Of a stretch of DNA of 64,000 bases, positions 43,661 to 53,421 are shown piece after piece. This DNA comes from Spongospora subterranea. Taxonomy: Eukaryota > Endomyxa > Phytomyxea > Plasmodiophorida > Plasmodiophoridae. Below the pieces are notes generated by a model, which saw only the letters and a program-made list of their open reading frames with translations, searched no databases and had not been told where the DNA came from. The stretch spans positions 1-64,000 of the forward strand of contig OUQQ01000031.1 in assembly GCA_900404475.1 (NCBI GenBank), read 5' to 3'. The first letter of the stretch is position 1. Every line of letters begins with the position of its first letter. Made by a program: the position numbers and the translations under genes.

Positions 43661-45242
43661 TGTTTCAAAAATAATTTGCTGCAATTGGATTGGAACTTCT
43701 GGGCAAATGTTGAAAAAATCGGACCTATCTTAGCTATTCCAACATAGGAGATATTTTATGAGAGTTTACGTCGACGGAAGACTATGTGCAATTATTGAAG
43801 AAATCGGACCTGAACTAGATTTCCCGTCAGCTATGCGTTGATATATGCGCTTTTGTTGACTTTGCAATCGGCGTGCTTTATGGGCGTTATTTATGTCAAC
43901 CTTCAGTAACTTCACTGGATTATTCTTATTCGACCATCAATCAGTTCTGGGAACGGGGTCATTCTTACAAATCATCATCAAATGTTTACACAATTCATAC
44001 ACGACTCCACAGCGTTTCTGGAGTTTTAACTCGATGTGAACTACGTGAGAGTATAAGGCTGCAATGTCTGTGGCATGTCCCACAGAGAGTTCTTTTTATT
44101 TGAGTAATAAATACTCAACATTCCTGAGATCGACCGCACCTATGCAGTTTCATGGGAGTTACTTCCGATGCTGGCAGAGATTTGCAGGAACACAAGTGGC
44201 AAAGCGAATAAACCAGAATAGAACAGTTGAGGACCACCAATTTCGGAATCAAATTCCAGAGCCAGAGCAAGTCGCCGAACCGATCAGTTCAGAATGGATC
44301 TGCGCCCTTCATTTCAGGTGAGGTTGCCTTACTCCACAGCCTCCAGAAGGCGATCTATTTGCACAGCGGATTTCTCCTTGTGCTAGATTTGCTACATTAC
44401 TACAATCATCATATATATATATATATAGCAAGCTCACAAGAAGTCATCCACAAGAGGGGTGCAACGATAGTTATTTCGGCTGGGGAGACTAAGCCTTCAA
44501 AAATGCTGCCGGACTCGTTGAACGTGTAAAAGTTTAGCTTCCAGAGGTTAACTCTGACTGGGCCTTCGAACCATTCCGCCAACAATGGCAATTTTGCCTC
44601 GATAATTTCCCATCTTGGCTACGCTTGCTGTAACACGATTTCAGAAGCATAAAAATGTTGTCCGACCGCTTTGAAAATCCAGCACGAGACAGGTACTATA
44701 AATCCTAATACCTTACACTTCTCATGATCACAGTTGTAAAGAAGTGAAGACCTTAAAAAGTTGGAATGTAAGAAATCGGATGCCCTTGAGTTAGAAGAAA
44801 TGCTATCAGCTACTGTAAGATCAAATCACGAGCTGTTCGCTTTAGTTTTTCCAACAGGCTCAAATGACGACAGCGATAGGTTAGTGATTAACCCGATCGG
44901 TAAGGTGCCGTGACCAGATATCATTAGAGCGGACGACCCAAGAGCGGACGACCCAAGAGCGGACGACCCAAGAGCGGACGACCCAAGAGCGGACGACCCA
45001 AGTCGATCGAAAGGGACAAGGGTGTCTGTAGACTGTACCGCTGCTATACGAGCGCCATATTACGTCGCGGCCTGTACAGTTAACTGTATGTATTGTACAT
45101 ACACAAGTGACTACCTCCGACTGCAGTGGAGGAGGTCACGCGATCCAGTTCCCGCCAACGGAGAAGTCAAATATATCTCAACATAATAATTCACTCCGTC
45201 TTAGTGTGACTCATTCGACCCCGGCGAAGGAAAATCAGGAAA
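43661..45242. other. Gene-poor stretch with short repeats
   Basis: Apart from the TA microsatellite at about 44408-44427 and the 15-bp array at 44926-45000, only scattered open stretches below 100 codons are seen. None is recognisable. Confidence 0.4.
44926..45000. repeat. Five perfect copies of a 15-bp unit
   Basis: AGAGCGGACGACCCA is repeated five times without a mismatch. One plus-strand frame reads (SGRPK)n and stays open to about 45080. There is no start codon, because a TAG precedes the first copy in that frame. Confidence 0.95.
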
Positions 45243-46396
45243 ATGGGTAAAGAAGCCGGCCATCACGCCCCTCAGGGACCGTTCAATGCCATGTACTTCG
45301 TCAAAGGGGCCCTTTCTGGTGGCATCTGCTGTGGAATCACTCATGGAGTAATGCCCTTTCGCCTGCTTGTTTCAATGCTGACTCGTTTATATTTTTTAGG
45401 CTCTATGTCCCGTCGATGTCATCAAGACTCGGTATTTTACATTTTTTTCTCCCCAAACAACATTGTAAATGGTTCACATAGGATTCAGCTGGACCCAGTT
45501 ACCTATAATAGAGGAATGGTGAATGCATTCAAGCAAGTTGTTCAAGCCGATGGAGTTTCCGCTTTAGCGACTGGTCTCGGCCCGACTGCTGTCGGATATT
45601 TTATTCAAGGGTGTGTGGCAATTGTTTTTTAAACTCCAACGCGCTCATGCTTTGCAGATGGTTCAAATTCGGCGGCGTAGAGTTTTTCAAAATTAACACA
45701 GCGAATTACCTAGGAGTTGAGGACGCCTGGAAATACAGGTTTCCAATCTATCTTGCTTCCGCTGCAGGTGCCGAATTCATTGCCGACGTTTTCTTGTGTC
45801 CTCTTGAGGTATGTATGCCTTGTGCCCACTTGCTTATTTGCCTTTCAAACTTTTCTCAGGCGACCCGAATTCGGCTTGTTTCAAATCCAAAATTTGCCTC
45901 CGGTTTGATCACAGCGATGCCAAAGATCATCCAAAAAGACGGAATCATTCGTGGTTTCTACAGTGGATTCGGCCCCATCTTATTCAAACAGATTCCCTAC
46001 ACGATGGCCAAATTTGCTGTCCAGGGCTGGGCTGCTGAGCAGATCTACGGAGTCACAAATACAACTCCAGAAACTCTGAGCGAGAAAGGAAACCTTGGCG
46101 TCAGTTTGGGATCCGGAGTTATTGCCGGCGTGGCTGCTGCTGTTATTTCGCATCCTGCTGATACGCTGTTGTCGCTGGTCAACAAAGAAGGCGCTGGTGG
46201 GGATGGCAGCATCATGAGCCGCCTGGTAAATCTAGCCCGGGAAACAGGATTCAAAAAGCTGTGCCTGAACGGATTGGGGCCACGTTGCGTAATGATCGGA
46301 ACGCTAACTGCCGGACAGTTCGCTATATTCGACTACGTTTTAAGCCTGACCGGTGCCACGAAGTTTCATTTCACCGACCCTGACGAAGAGAAATGA
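45243..46396 (+). CDS. Mitochondrial phosphate carrier
   Basis: Five exons (45243-45347, 45400-45431, 45482-45610, 45658-45808, 45860-46396; introns 52, 50, 47 and 51 nt) give 317 aa. Three mitochondrial-carrier repeats are present with signatures PVDVIKTRIQ, PLEATRIR and PADTLLSLV. Other phosphate-carrier landmarks are FVKGALSGGICCGITHG, GLGPTAVGYFIQGWFKFGGV and FYSGFGPILFKQIPYTMAKF. The protein imports phosphate with protons into the matrix for ATP synthesis. Exon 2 is only 32 nt. No cleavable presequence is apparent. Confidence 0.96.
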
Positions 46397-47148
46397 TCTG
46401 CTTGCTTTTTCTACGCGTTGAACGAATAAATTAGTCGCAGTGTTTATTGTCGTAGGAACTTAACAATCCGACAGGCATGATTATATCTTACCGTCAACAT
46501 CTCCGTCAACATCAGGTTCCTCTTGGGCGTTCAGATTTTCACTCTGAACATCTCGGGGGTAGAGATAATATTGTTTTGAAAATGGATGGGAGGATGGTTG
46601 CCAACGGATAATTAAAGAGACGACGAAGGAACTCCAGTACGAGTTAAATGCCACAATTGATTAGGGCATTGATAAAGTAAAATCATGTCTCTTTGCCTTC
46701 CAACCATGGTCGTGCAGGATCTTTCAATTCGGCCATTGAATATTCAATGCGTCAACCCTCCAATAATGTCAACGACTCGGTAAACTGCCATGCCATATGA
46801 TCAACTTGCGGAATCAGAATCCCTCGAGAAAACAAATATCAGCTTCGACAATACTATCACGATCTCAGCATTACTGAAACCAGCGAATCCAACCAGGGAA
46901 TCAGGGGGCTGAGAAGCTACAAGCCGCTATATCCCTTTAATGATTTCACTTCCTGTTGTGGTCGAGTGCGGGCGGAATGAACCCATGTCCATGCGGTCTG
47001 TCCTCCTCACCCAACTGCATACCCGTCCCGGTCCTCCTCCTCCTCCTCGGTCATGTCAGTCAGGGGGACGGTACGGCGTCAGTTGGGTGTAACGGTGTTG
47101 TCTGACTGTCTCACACCCTATCAGATACAGTACAGCAACTTGTAGTGA
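46397..47148. other. Intergenic stretch, nothing identified
   Basis: It contains the upstream region of the Ap4A phosphorylase gene with CCTCCT-rich runs around 47030-47050. No gene is recognised. Confidence 0.4.
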
Positions 47149-48171
47149 ATGGAAATGGATGACCCCGATGGTCTTCTAACGCTAATTGACAAACGCAGTG
47201 CCGATTCCAGAACAGCTGCCACTCTGGTGTCATTCGATTCGGAAGTTAGCGAACTGAAAGACGCTAATATTGATATGCACTTTTATATTCGTATCGCCAA
47301 GGTATCAGCCGTCACAAATCATATTCCTTTATCCATTATTGGCCGTCTCTAGAATCTCGTCGACAAAGAAAAATCTGATGAAGTACAGAAAACCGTTCCC
47401 AGAAACCCCTTCATGCCGCCCTTTGAAACCGGTCTGTTAGTGGCTGAATGCGGCGATCACCATAGATTGCTGTTGAATAAGTTCAACCTCGTTGACCGAC
47501 ACGTCCTTCTGGTCACGAACGAGTTCGTTCCCCAGAACAGCTCACTAACTCAAGAGCTTCTGACCCAGTTGATCATGTGCATCGTCTCCATCAACGGTCT
47601 CGCTTTCCATAATTTTGGCGAACACTCTGGGGCTTCACAGCCTCACCTTCACGTGCAGGTTATCCCACGATTTCAATCGGAACTTATTCGGGACGCTCCG
47701 CTATCACAGCTGATTGCTAAATCAGCCGCTACCGGCGACCGACTTCGCACTCCATCGGTGATTTCGGCGCTGCCGTTCAAACACCTTGTGGTCTGCTTCG
47801 GCGAAGGCGAGTTCAATATCAACGTGGTTGAGCGATTCTACCGGTCAATGCTGTTAGAACTCGACGTGAATACCGACTCGTCTTATAGCTTCTTATTGAC
47901 TGTTGACTACATGATGGTACACGCTCAATCGCCCAATCAGTTTGATGCTCGTGTGATTTTGATTGCCCCCTGATTGACTGTACAGATTGTGCCGCGCTCG
48001 TCCAGCTCTCACGACGGTATCGGGTTGAACAGTCTGGCGTACGCTGGTTTCATTTTCCTCAAAGGCGAACAGCAATTACAGACATTGCACAATATAGGTG
48101 GACCATCGATTCTCCTGACCCATCTTGCCTTTCCTACATCGAAATCACTGTCCACAAACACCCATTTATGA
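47149..48171 (+). CDS. Ap4A phosphorylase (APA1/APA2 type)
   Basis: Three exons (47149-47301, 47353-47916, 47986-48171; introns 51 and 69 nt) give 300 aa. Family landmarks: NPFMPPFETGLLVAE, LLLNKFNLVDRHVLLVTNEF, the catalytic HIT-related motif SQPHLHVQVIPR, a FLLTVDYMMIVPRSSS segment rejoined across intron 2, and GLNSLAYAGFIFLK near the end. The enzyme splits diadenosine tetraphosphate phosphorolytically to ADP and ATP. The histidine motif reads HLH-x-Q instead of the HKHLQ seen in yeast. Both catalytic histidine positions remain. Confidence 0.92.
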
Positions 48172-48255
48172 AATTTGCAAAAATCTATCGCCCCAATTGT
48201 CCATTTCACCTAAACCAACTACCAATCTTGGGAATTGTTAACAAAACTGATTGGC

Positions 48256-50135
48256 TTAATCTAGACAGATTGATTCGTTATCGTCATCCAGAGATTCACC
48301 TGCACCGTCTTCGCTCATTTCTGTCGATTTGGCTTCAAATAGGAGTCTGTGGAACAGCTCCAGCCATCGAGTCACTTGACCAAACACTGTGAATTCTTTC
48401 AGGACACGACGCCGCGCTTTCGATCCTAGCCGTTCGGCCGTCTTCTCATTGGCCAGCATGTCGTTCATCAGATCGGCGATCTCTTCGATGTTCTCCGGGT
48501 CGTGCACGAGCCGCCCATGGACCCCATTGATGATCTGATGACGAATTCCACACGCCATCGTACCGATCACGGCAACCCCTTTCAGCATCGCTTCGGTGCA
48601 GGTCAGCCCGAACCCTTCCTGTTTCGAATTCTGTACGACGACCTGCGATCATCGCGACAACTTTCAGGGATTGGCGAGAGACGCGAACCTGACTGTGAAG
48701 TTTACTGACCGAGGAGATGCAGTGAATGGCGTTGACCATGAGGGCGTTGTGCTTCCGGGATTCCATGGGCAACGTGATGATGGCGATATCGCTCTGGATG
48801 TCGTCCTCGAGCTGCAGATACTCTTCACGAAGCTGTTCGAAGACCAGCTGCCCTTCGGGGTCATCCTGAATCGCCTGGGGATTCGGCCCGGCTAGAACCA
48901 ATCCCACATGTTTCAGCCGGCATCCATGATACGAATCGGTGGATTTCCCCGTCGTTTTCTTCTCGAAATAGTATTGCCGGTGACGCTTCAGAATCACGAA
49001 TGCCCTCAATAACGGCAGCCATCCTTTCAGCTTATCCCAACGAGAGATCTGACTTATGATCGGACGGAACATGAACCCGAAATCGATCGGGGTCGACGCT
49101 GGACCCAGCATCCCGTTCTTCTGCAGTCGTTGGGCGCCGACATCCCAAACAGGATAGCAGGTCTGGTGGCTCCCTTCAACCTTGGAAACGAACCCGGCCG
49201 CGACCAGTATCGACATGAGTCGAACCGCGCTCAGCTCCCTGTTCTTGTCATCGGTGGGATCGATACCGGGTGGGATCACCACTGACTTCCCAGCCATAAA
49301 CCCAGGAATATATTCGGCCGCCGAAAATACAGCAGCGTTGAAGTCCTGTCAATCATGGCGACAATTTAGAGACGATCAACGCTAAGTTATCCATTCGAAG
49401 CCAAATTGTCATAGGCGATTCTGCTGACGACACACCGCCAGAACAAGAAAAAATAAGTGTCAATTCTCTTTTCAAACTGACTATTTTACCTTGGAAAATG
49501 GTTTCAGGAAATTCCAGGCGGCTCTGGTCGCTGGTGTGGATTTATCTAGACCGATATGGCAACGGAAGATGATAATGATTTCGTGAACCAGGAGGCGAAG
49601 GAATGTGCTGATTCCCAGTGCTTGAGGATCGTGTACGATAACGACATCATCGCCACAGACCCGTTTGGCTAGCAAGGTCGCCACCTCTTGGGAGACGCGC
49701 TCATATGTGGCGCGCTCCTTCAACGAGATCTGTAGATTGTCGCCATCGGCCGGATTGTCGTGAATTAAATTATGAACTGATTTCATTCGAATATCAGGCG
49801 AAAGCATGTGGAGATGACCAAATAAACCCACGTCGTTTGGTGAAATCGAAGAAGCTTGCGTCGGAGGGCCCTGGGTTCAATACAAGCCAATGAGTCTCGA
49901 TTCCGAACTGGCGTATCATCTGGAGACGACTAGGAATCATCTCGGCAACACCACCGCCTTTACCGGTCGAGTTGACCATGAACAGGCGCCGATTGCGATA
50001 AATCCCTTTGAATGCGGACGCCAACTGATCGGCCGCATCCGCCATTTCAGCTACAGGGGTGGCGAGTCGCGGATCCGATCGAAAGTAATGAAGAGAATGC
50101 CCTTTAGGAACGATCTGTTCCTGAAGAGTTGCCAT
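48256..50135 (-). CDS. GT4 glycosyltransferase, trehalose synthase/phosphorylase-like
   Basis: Four exons (50135-49832, 49776-49490, 49345-48710, 48642-48256; introns 55, 144 and 67 nt) give 537 aa. Landmarks of TreT and clock-controlled-gene-9-type trehalose synthases: VNSTGKGGGVAEMI, WLVLNPGPSDASFFDFTK joined to RLHNLIHD, IVHDPQ, FRCHIGLD, then IPPGIDP, LAGPNP and the acceptor/donor motif NSKQEGFGLTCTEAML (the GT4 E-x7-E). The enzyme family makes or cleaves trehalose from glucose and a glucosyl donor. It is shorter than fungal enzymes of about 700 aa, because the N-terminal extension is absent. Confidence 0.88.
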
Positions 50136-50360
50136 TCTTCCCTTTCAACTCACTTTATTGTGTCTGAAATTGTCCGAGAGGAAAAGATGGAGATAGTGGA
50201 TTTGCGGGTCGGAGTTCAATATCAACCGTTAAAGACCTGGCGATTTGAAGAGGGATATAGTGTTTAGCCCTATCATGTTTTATATGATCATATTGGTGTA
50301 TAAAGAGGCAACATCATAGCCGTGCCAAAGCATTTCAGAATTCCAGACCTCAACAGGGAA

Positions 50361-50549
50361 ATGGAACCGGTTTTCGCCAGCCACGCTCGGAAACCAACGA
50401 AAAACAAGGGTAAATCCAACACCGATGTCGCAACCAAAAGGGGAAAAATCAGAAAAACTACTTCTCCAAAAAGACGAAAGTACACGTCTTCTTGGGCTGT
50501 CGGTGTTTGTTTTGTCTTGTTCGGCCAACTTTTTCTTAGAATGGGCTAG
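50361..50549 (+). CDS. RAMP4/SERP1-like translocon-associated peptide
   Basis: A 62-aa protein, the usual family length. The N-terminus is basic and polar. The centre, TKRGKIRKTTSPKRRKY, matches the TKRGxVxKxxxPxxxKY region of RAMP4. It is followed by one C-terminal membrane helix (WAVGVCFVLFGQLFL), giving a tail-anchored topology. RAMP4 binds the ribosome-Sec61 complex. The ATG at 50361 was chosen because the longer open frame has no other ATG. Similarity is short, so the call is moderate. Confidence 0.5.
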   Translation: MEPVFASHARKPTKNKGKSNTDVATKRGKIRKTTSPKRRKYTSSWAVGVCFVLFGQLFLRMG

Positions 50550-51175
50550 GACACGGATGGCGAAATCGAGTTGAAAAATGTTTTCGGCTCAAACCCACCT
50601 CGTAAATTTTTGATTTGTTTGATACTCAGGAATCTCTCTACAATCAAAAGCTGGAGTCAGATATATTAGAACGTGAACAGAGTTCCAGCAGATTCGTTTT
50701 GTTAAGCAATCAGTACGTGGATGTCTAGATGTTTGGCAATATCCAGCAACTACTAATCCAATCCGCTAAAGCTTTAGTTGTTAAAACCTGCACGATTGAA
50801 GATATCAAGGAATCTATTCAAGAATTGGACTCAGCTAGAGAAAGCGAATGTGGCACCGTCGGTTTTTACCAATCAACTGATGAGGGTTCACCAGGATATG
50901 TCGGCAGGCTAATTGCCCCTGACTGGATTGCAACAACATGGTCACGTCTTCTTGACGATCGTTGCACGATACTTTGATCCAAATTTTACACTGCTGGATG
51001 ATACTAACAAACATTTTATTAGGCGAGCAAGCGGCTCTATTTTCGATCGCTGCACCCGCAAATATAACAAGGATTGATATCTAGCCGTTTTTCCAAAGAT
51101 TATGTTGTTTGAGGGAAACGTTCATCAAAAAGCAATAATGTACCACGAGATATTTATTGTGATTACTAAAGGGTT
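50550..51175. other. Unassigned stretch with possible exon
   Basis: An open frame at 50729-50977 (plus; IQQLLIQSAKALVVKTCTIE) looks partly protein-like. No start-to-stop gene model or family could be supported. Confidence 0.3.
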
Positions 51176-52531
51176 TTATTGAATTCCACCACGACCTTTG
51201 CAGAAACCCCTGAAAAATATGTCGTCCACCGCTGAATCACGCGGCTGTAATGCGATTATATGATTCCACCCTTCGAATGCCATACACGAGCTCACAATGG
51301 CGAACAATATTGCCCAGAGACGAGGGTACTCCAATACGGTCAGCAAACCGATTTGGCCAAATACGCCACACAGACCTGAATACCCACTGCTTCGGACCCG
51401 TTTCGCCAATAAATGGCGCCGGTCATCCCAAACAGGAATCAGGAGTAAAACCGAGCTGGACAAGCGATTGGTGAGTCGGTAGCCATAGAAGGCAAACATC
51501 CCTGAGGCGAACGCGTGTCCTAGTAATTGTAGACAGAGAGGAAGAACCCGGAAAACGGCTTCAGTCTCCAATATCGACTCAATAAGGTGCAGAGTTTGCA
51601 TAATGACGAATATTGTCCCCAGTGAACCGTACACGATGGATTTCGCCAATCTTTCCGCACGCTCATCGGTATCTTTAACAACGCAATAGATCAACATCGC
51701 CAGCGTCGTCGTCGACAGAAACGACCAACCAAATCCTGACATTGACGAGAATCGAATAATCCCATATATGAAAGGCTTAGTGCATAACGGGCCCATATTC
51801 AGGAAATATATCAAACGGTTGACGTTGGCCATTATTTCGGAGAATATCACGACTGCGGTTCCCAGATGGAGTGTTCGCAATTCGAATTGATCCGTTATCA
51901 AGAACCTCAGAGTTTGGACAATTCCCGCAACTATGACGGCGGATGATAATAGAATTCCCATCGAATTCGTTAGTTGCACATCCCATGAGAGCCAAAACTC
52001 TAGCGCTGATTCGTCATCATCTGATTGCATTGTGATCGTGGCGGTTTTCGACGCGATCACTCGCGAGGACTCGACGATGGGAACGTGGGCAAAGGCGCGG
52101 GAGTTGGTGGTGTAGAAGACAGGAAACCAGCCCCTGTATGGACCTGTTGCTGCTGCAGTAACGATCCCAGCACATTTATGGGCGAGACATTGCTCGGCAA
52201 TCGAGTATAATCGTCCAATCGCGGCCGGAGGCACGTTGAACACAACAACGTGCCCGACGACTTCCGGTCCGAGCTTGAAACCGACCTCGGGCATGATGAT
52301 GATCGGTGCCGTGATGGAGAATGAGGTATTCGCATGGCGATAGTTGTGGCTGGGAATGTAGACCGTGTTATTAGTGGGGTTATCTTTCACCAAAATTCCA
52401 GCAGCATATTTGGTGAACATGATCCAGATCAGGGCCATATTCAGGTTCAGGTACTTCCTGTAGGTCATTTTGTGAAAAATGCCCATATGGGCTCCCCATT
52501 TTTCCCACAATCGATCACTGGGTACTCTCAT
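51176..52531 (-). CDS. Seven-transmembrane protein with large extracellular N-domain
   Basis: An intronless 451-aa protein. An N-terminal hydrophobic segment (LNMALIWIMFTKYAAGIL) is a signal or anchor. Residues about 50-195 form an extracellular domain with GHVVVFNVPP, AHKCAGIVTAAATG and VPIVES, resembling a protease-associated (PA) fold. About seven helices follow: SMGILLSSAVIVAGIV, LGTAVVIFSEIMANV, WSFLSTTTLAMLIYCVV, LGTIFVIMQTLHLIES, LCLQLLGHAFASGMFAFYG, CGVFGQIGLLTVL and ILFAIVSSCMAFEGW. PA plus multi-helix organisation suggests a receptor-like protein, but no named family is recognised. Confidence 0.65.
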   Translation of the reverse strand: MRVPSDRLWEKWGAHMGIFHKMTYRKYLNLNMALIWIMFTKYAAGILVKDNPTNNTVYIPSHNYRHANTSFSITAPIIIMPEVGFKLGPEVVGHVVVFNVPPAAIGRLYSIAEQCLAHKCAGIVTAAATGPYRGWFPVFYTTNSRAFAHVPIVESSRVIASKTATITMQSDDDESALEFWLSWDVQLTNSMGILLSSAVIVAGIVQTLRFLITDQFELRTLHLGTAVVIFSEIMANVNRLIYFLNMGPLCTKPFIYGIIRFSSMSGFGWSFLSTTTLAMLIYCVVKDTDERAERLAKSIVYGSLGTIFVIMQTLHLIESILETEAVFRVLPLCLQLLGHAFASGMFAFYGYRLTNRLSSSVLLLIPVWDDRRHLLAKRVRSSGYSGLCGVFGQIGLLTVLEYPRLWAILFAIVSSCMAFEGWNHIIALQPRDSAVDDIFFRGFCKGRGGIQ

Positions 52532-53421
52532 TTTCTTACAAAATGGGCGCCATTATGCTCGTTTTGCGTATTGTGATAACAAATTATTATCGATTAGTCT
52601 GTTTTGCTTTTCAATGAAAATCCTAAATAACTCTAAGAACTCTGATGATCTGGGTTAATGACAGTGATCATGGAACTCACGCTCCTGTCGCTGTAGAAAT
52701 TCGGAGAGAGCATTCTGTACTTGAAGCGCCTCTTTATTGAAGGAGATCGGAAAACTTAACGATGATCAGCTGCATTTCGATCATCGTGAATGCTGTCTAA
52801 ACAATCGTGTGGTCCACGATTGTTTACCATATCGTCTGCCGTCTACAAATTTTTACATGCCCTACCAAGAAGAGGAGTATGGCACCAACATGAGCCCTGA
52901 AATTTCTTCAATTGGCATTTTTGTTTTATCGTTATCGCCCATGACAATGCACCGCATGGTTCTGGAAACTAGTGCTGCAATGCCGACCATGATGATGGCT
53001 CCTCAATCAGAGAAACTTATTGCCATCTTGTTTCCTTTGTTCATTTTAGTCAGTATCCGGCTTGGTTCGCGCTGCGAGCGTTTTTTAGACTGGGCAAATG
53101 GTTAACCATGAAAATCAGTAGTTTCTGGAGTCGTCGTCTTCACGTTCTGCTCTATTGGCATGCCATGTACCAGTTGCTTGGTGGGCTGTGTTGACTTTCC
53201 CTTTCAATGATTGTATAGCACATTTTTCGTTGTTGTTGGTCGCAAGAATAGGGAAGATGTGCTGCCGGTCGAAGGTTTCTGGATTGAGAGTCAAAGAACA
53301 ATGAAGACATTAGTGTAATTAAATGGTCATAATATGGTTATAGTACGATCTAAAGTACATTAGTCTCAAATAGTGGAGGAAGGTACAGTCTCGGGCTCGA
53401 TCCTTCTGGCTAAACCGACTA
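52532..53421. other. Intergenic stretch, nothing identified
   Basis: An open stretch at 52737-53105 (122 codons, plus) contains a hydrophobic segment but no recognisable motif. Otherwise no feature is seen. Confidence 0.35.

Noticed and set aside
44408..44427. TA-dinucleotide run as a possible regulatory element
   Set aside because: A short microsatellite with no nearby gene start. Composition alone does not support a function.
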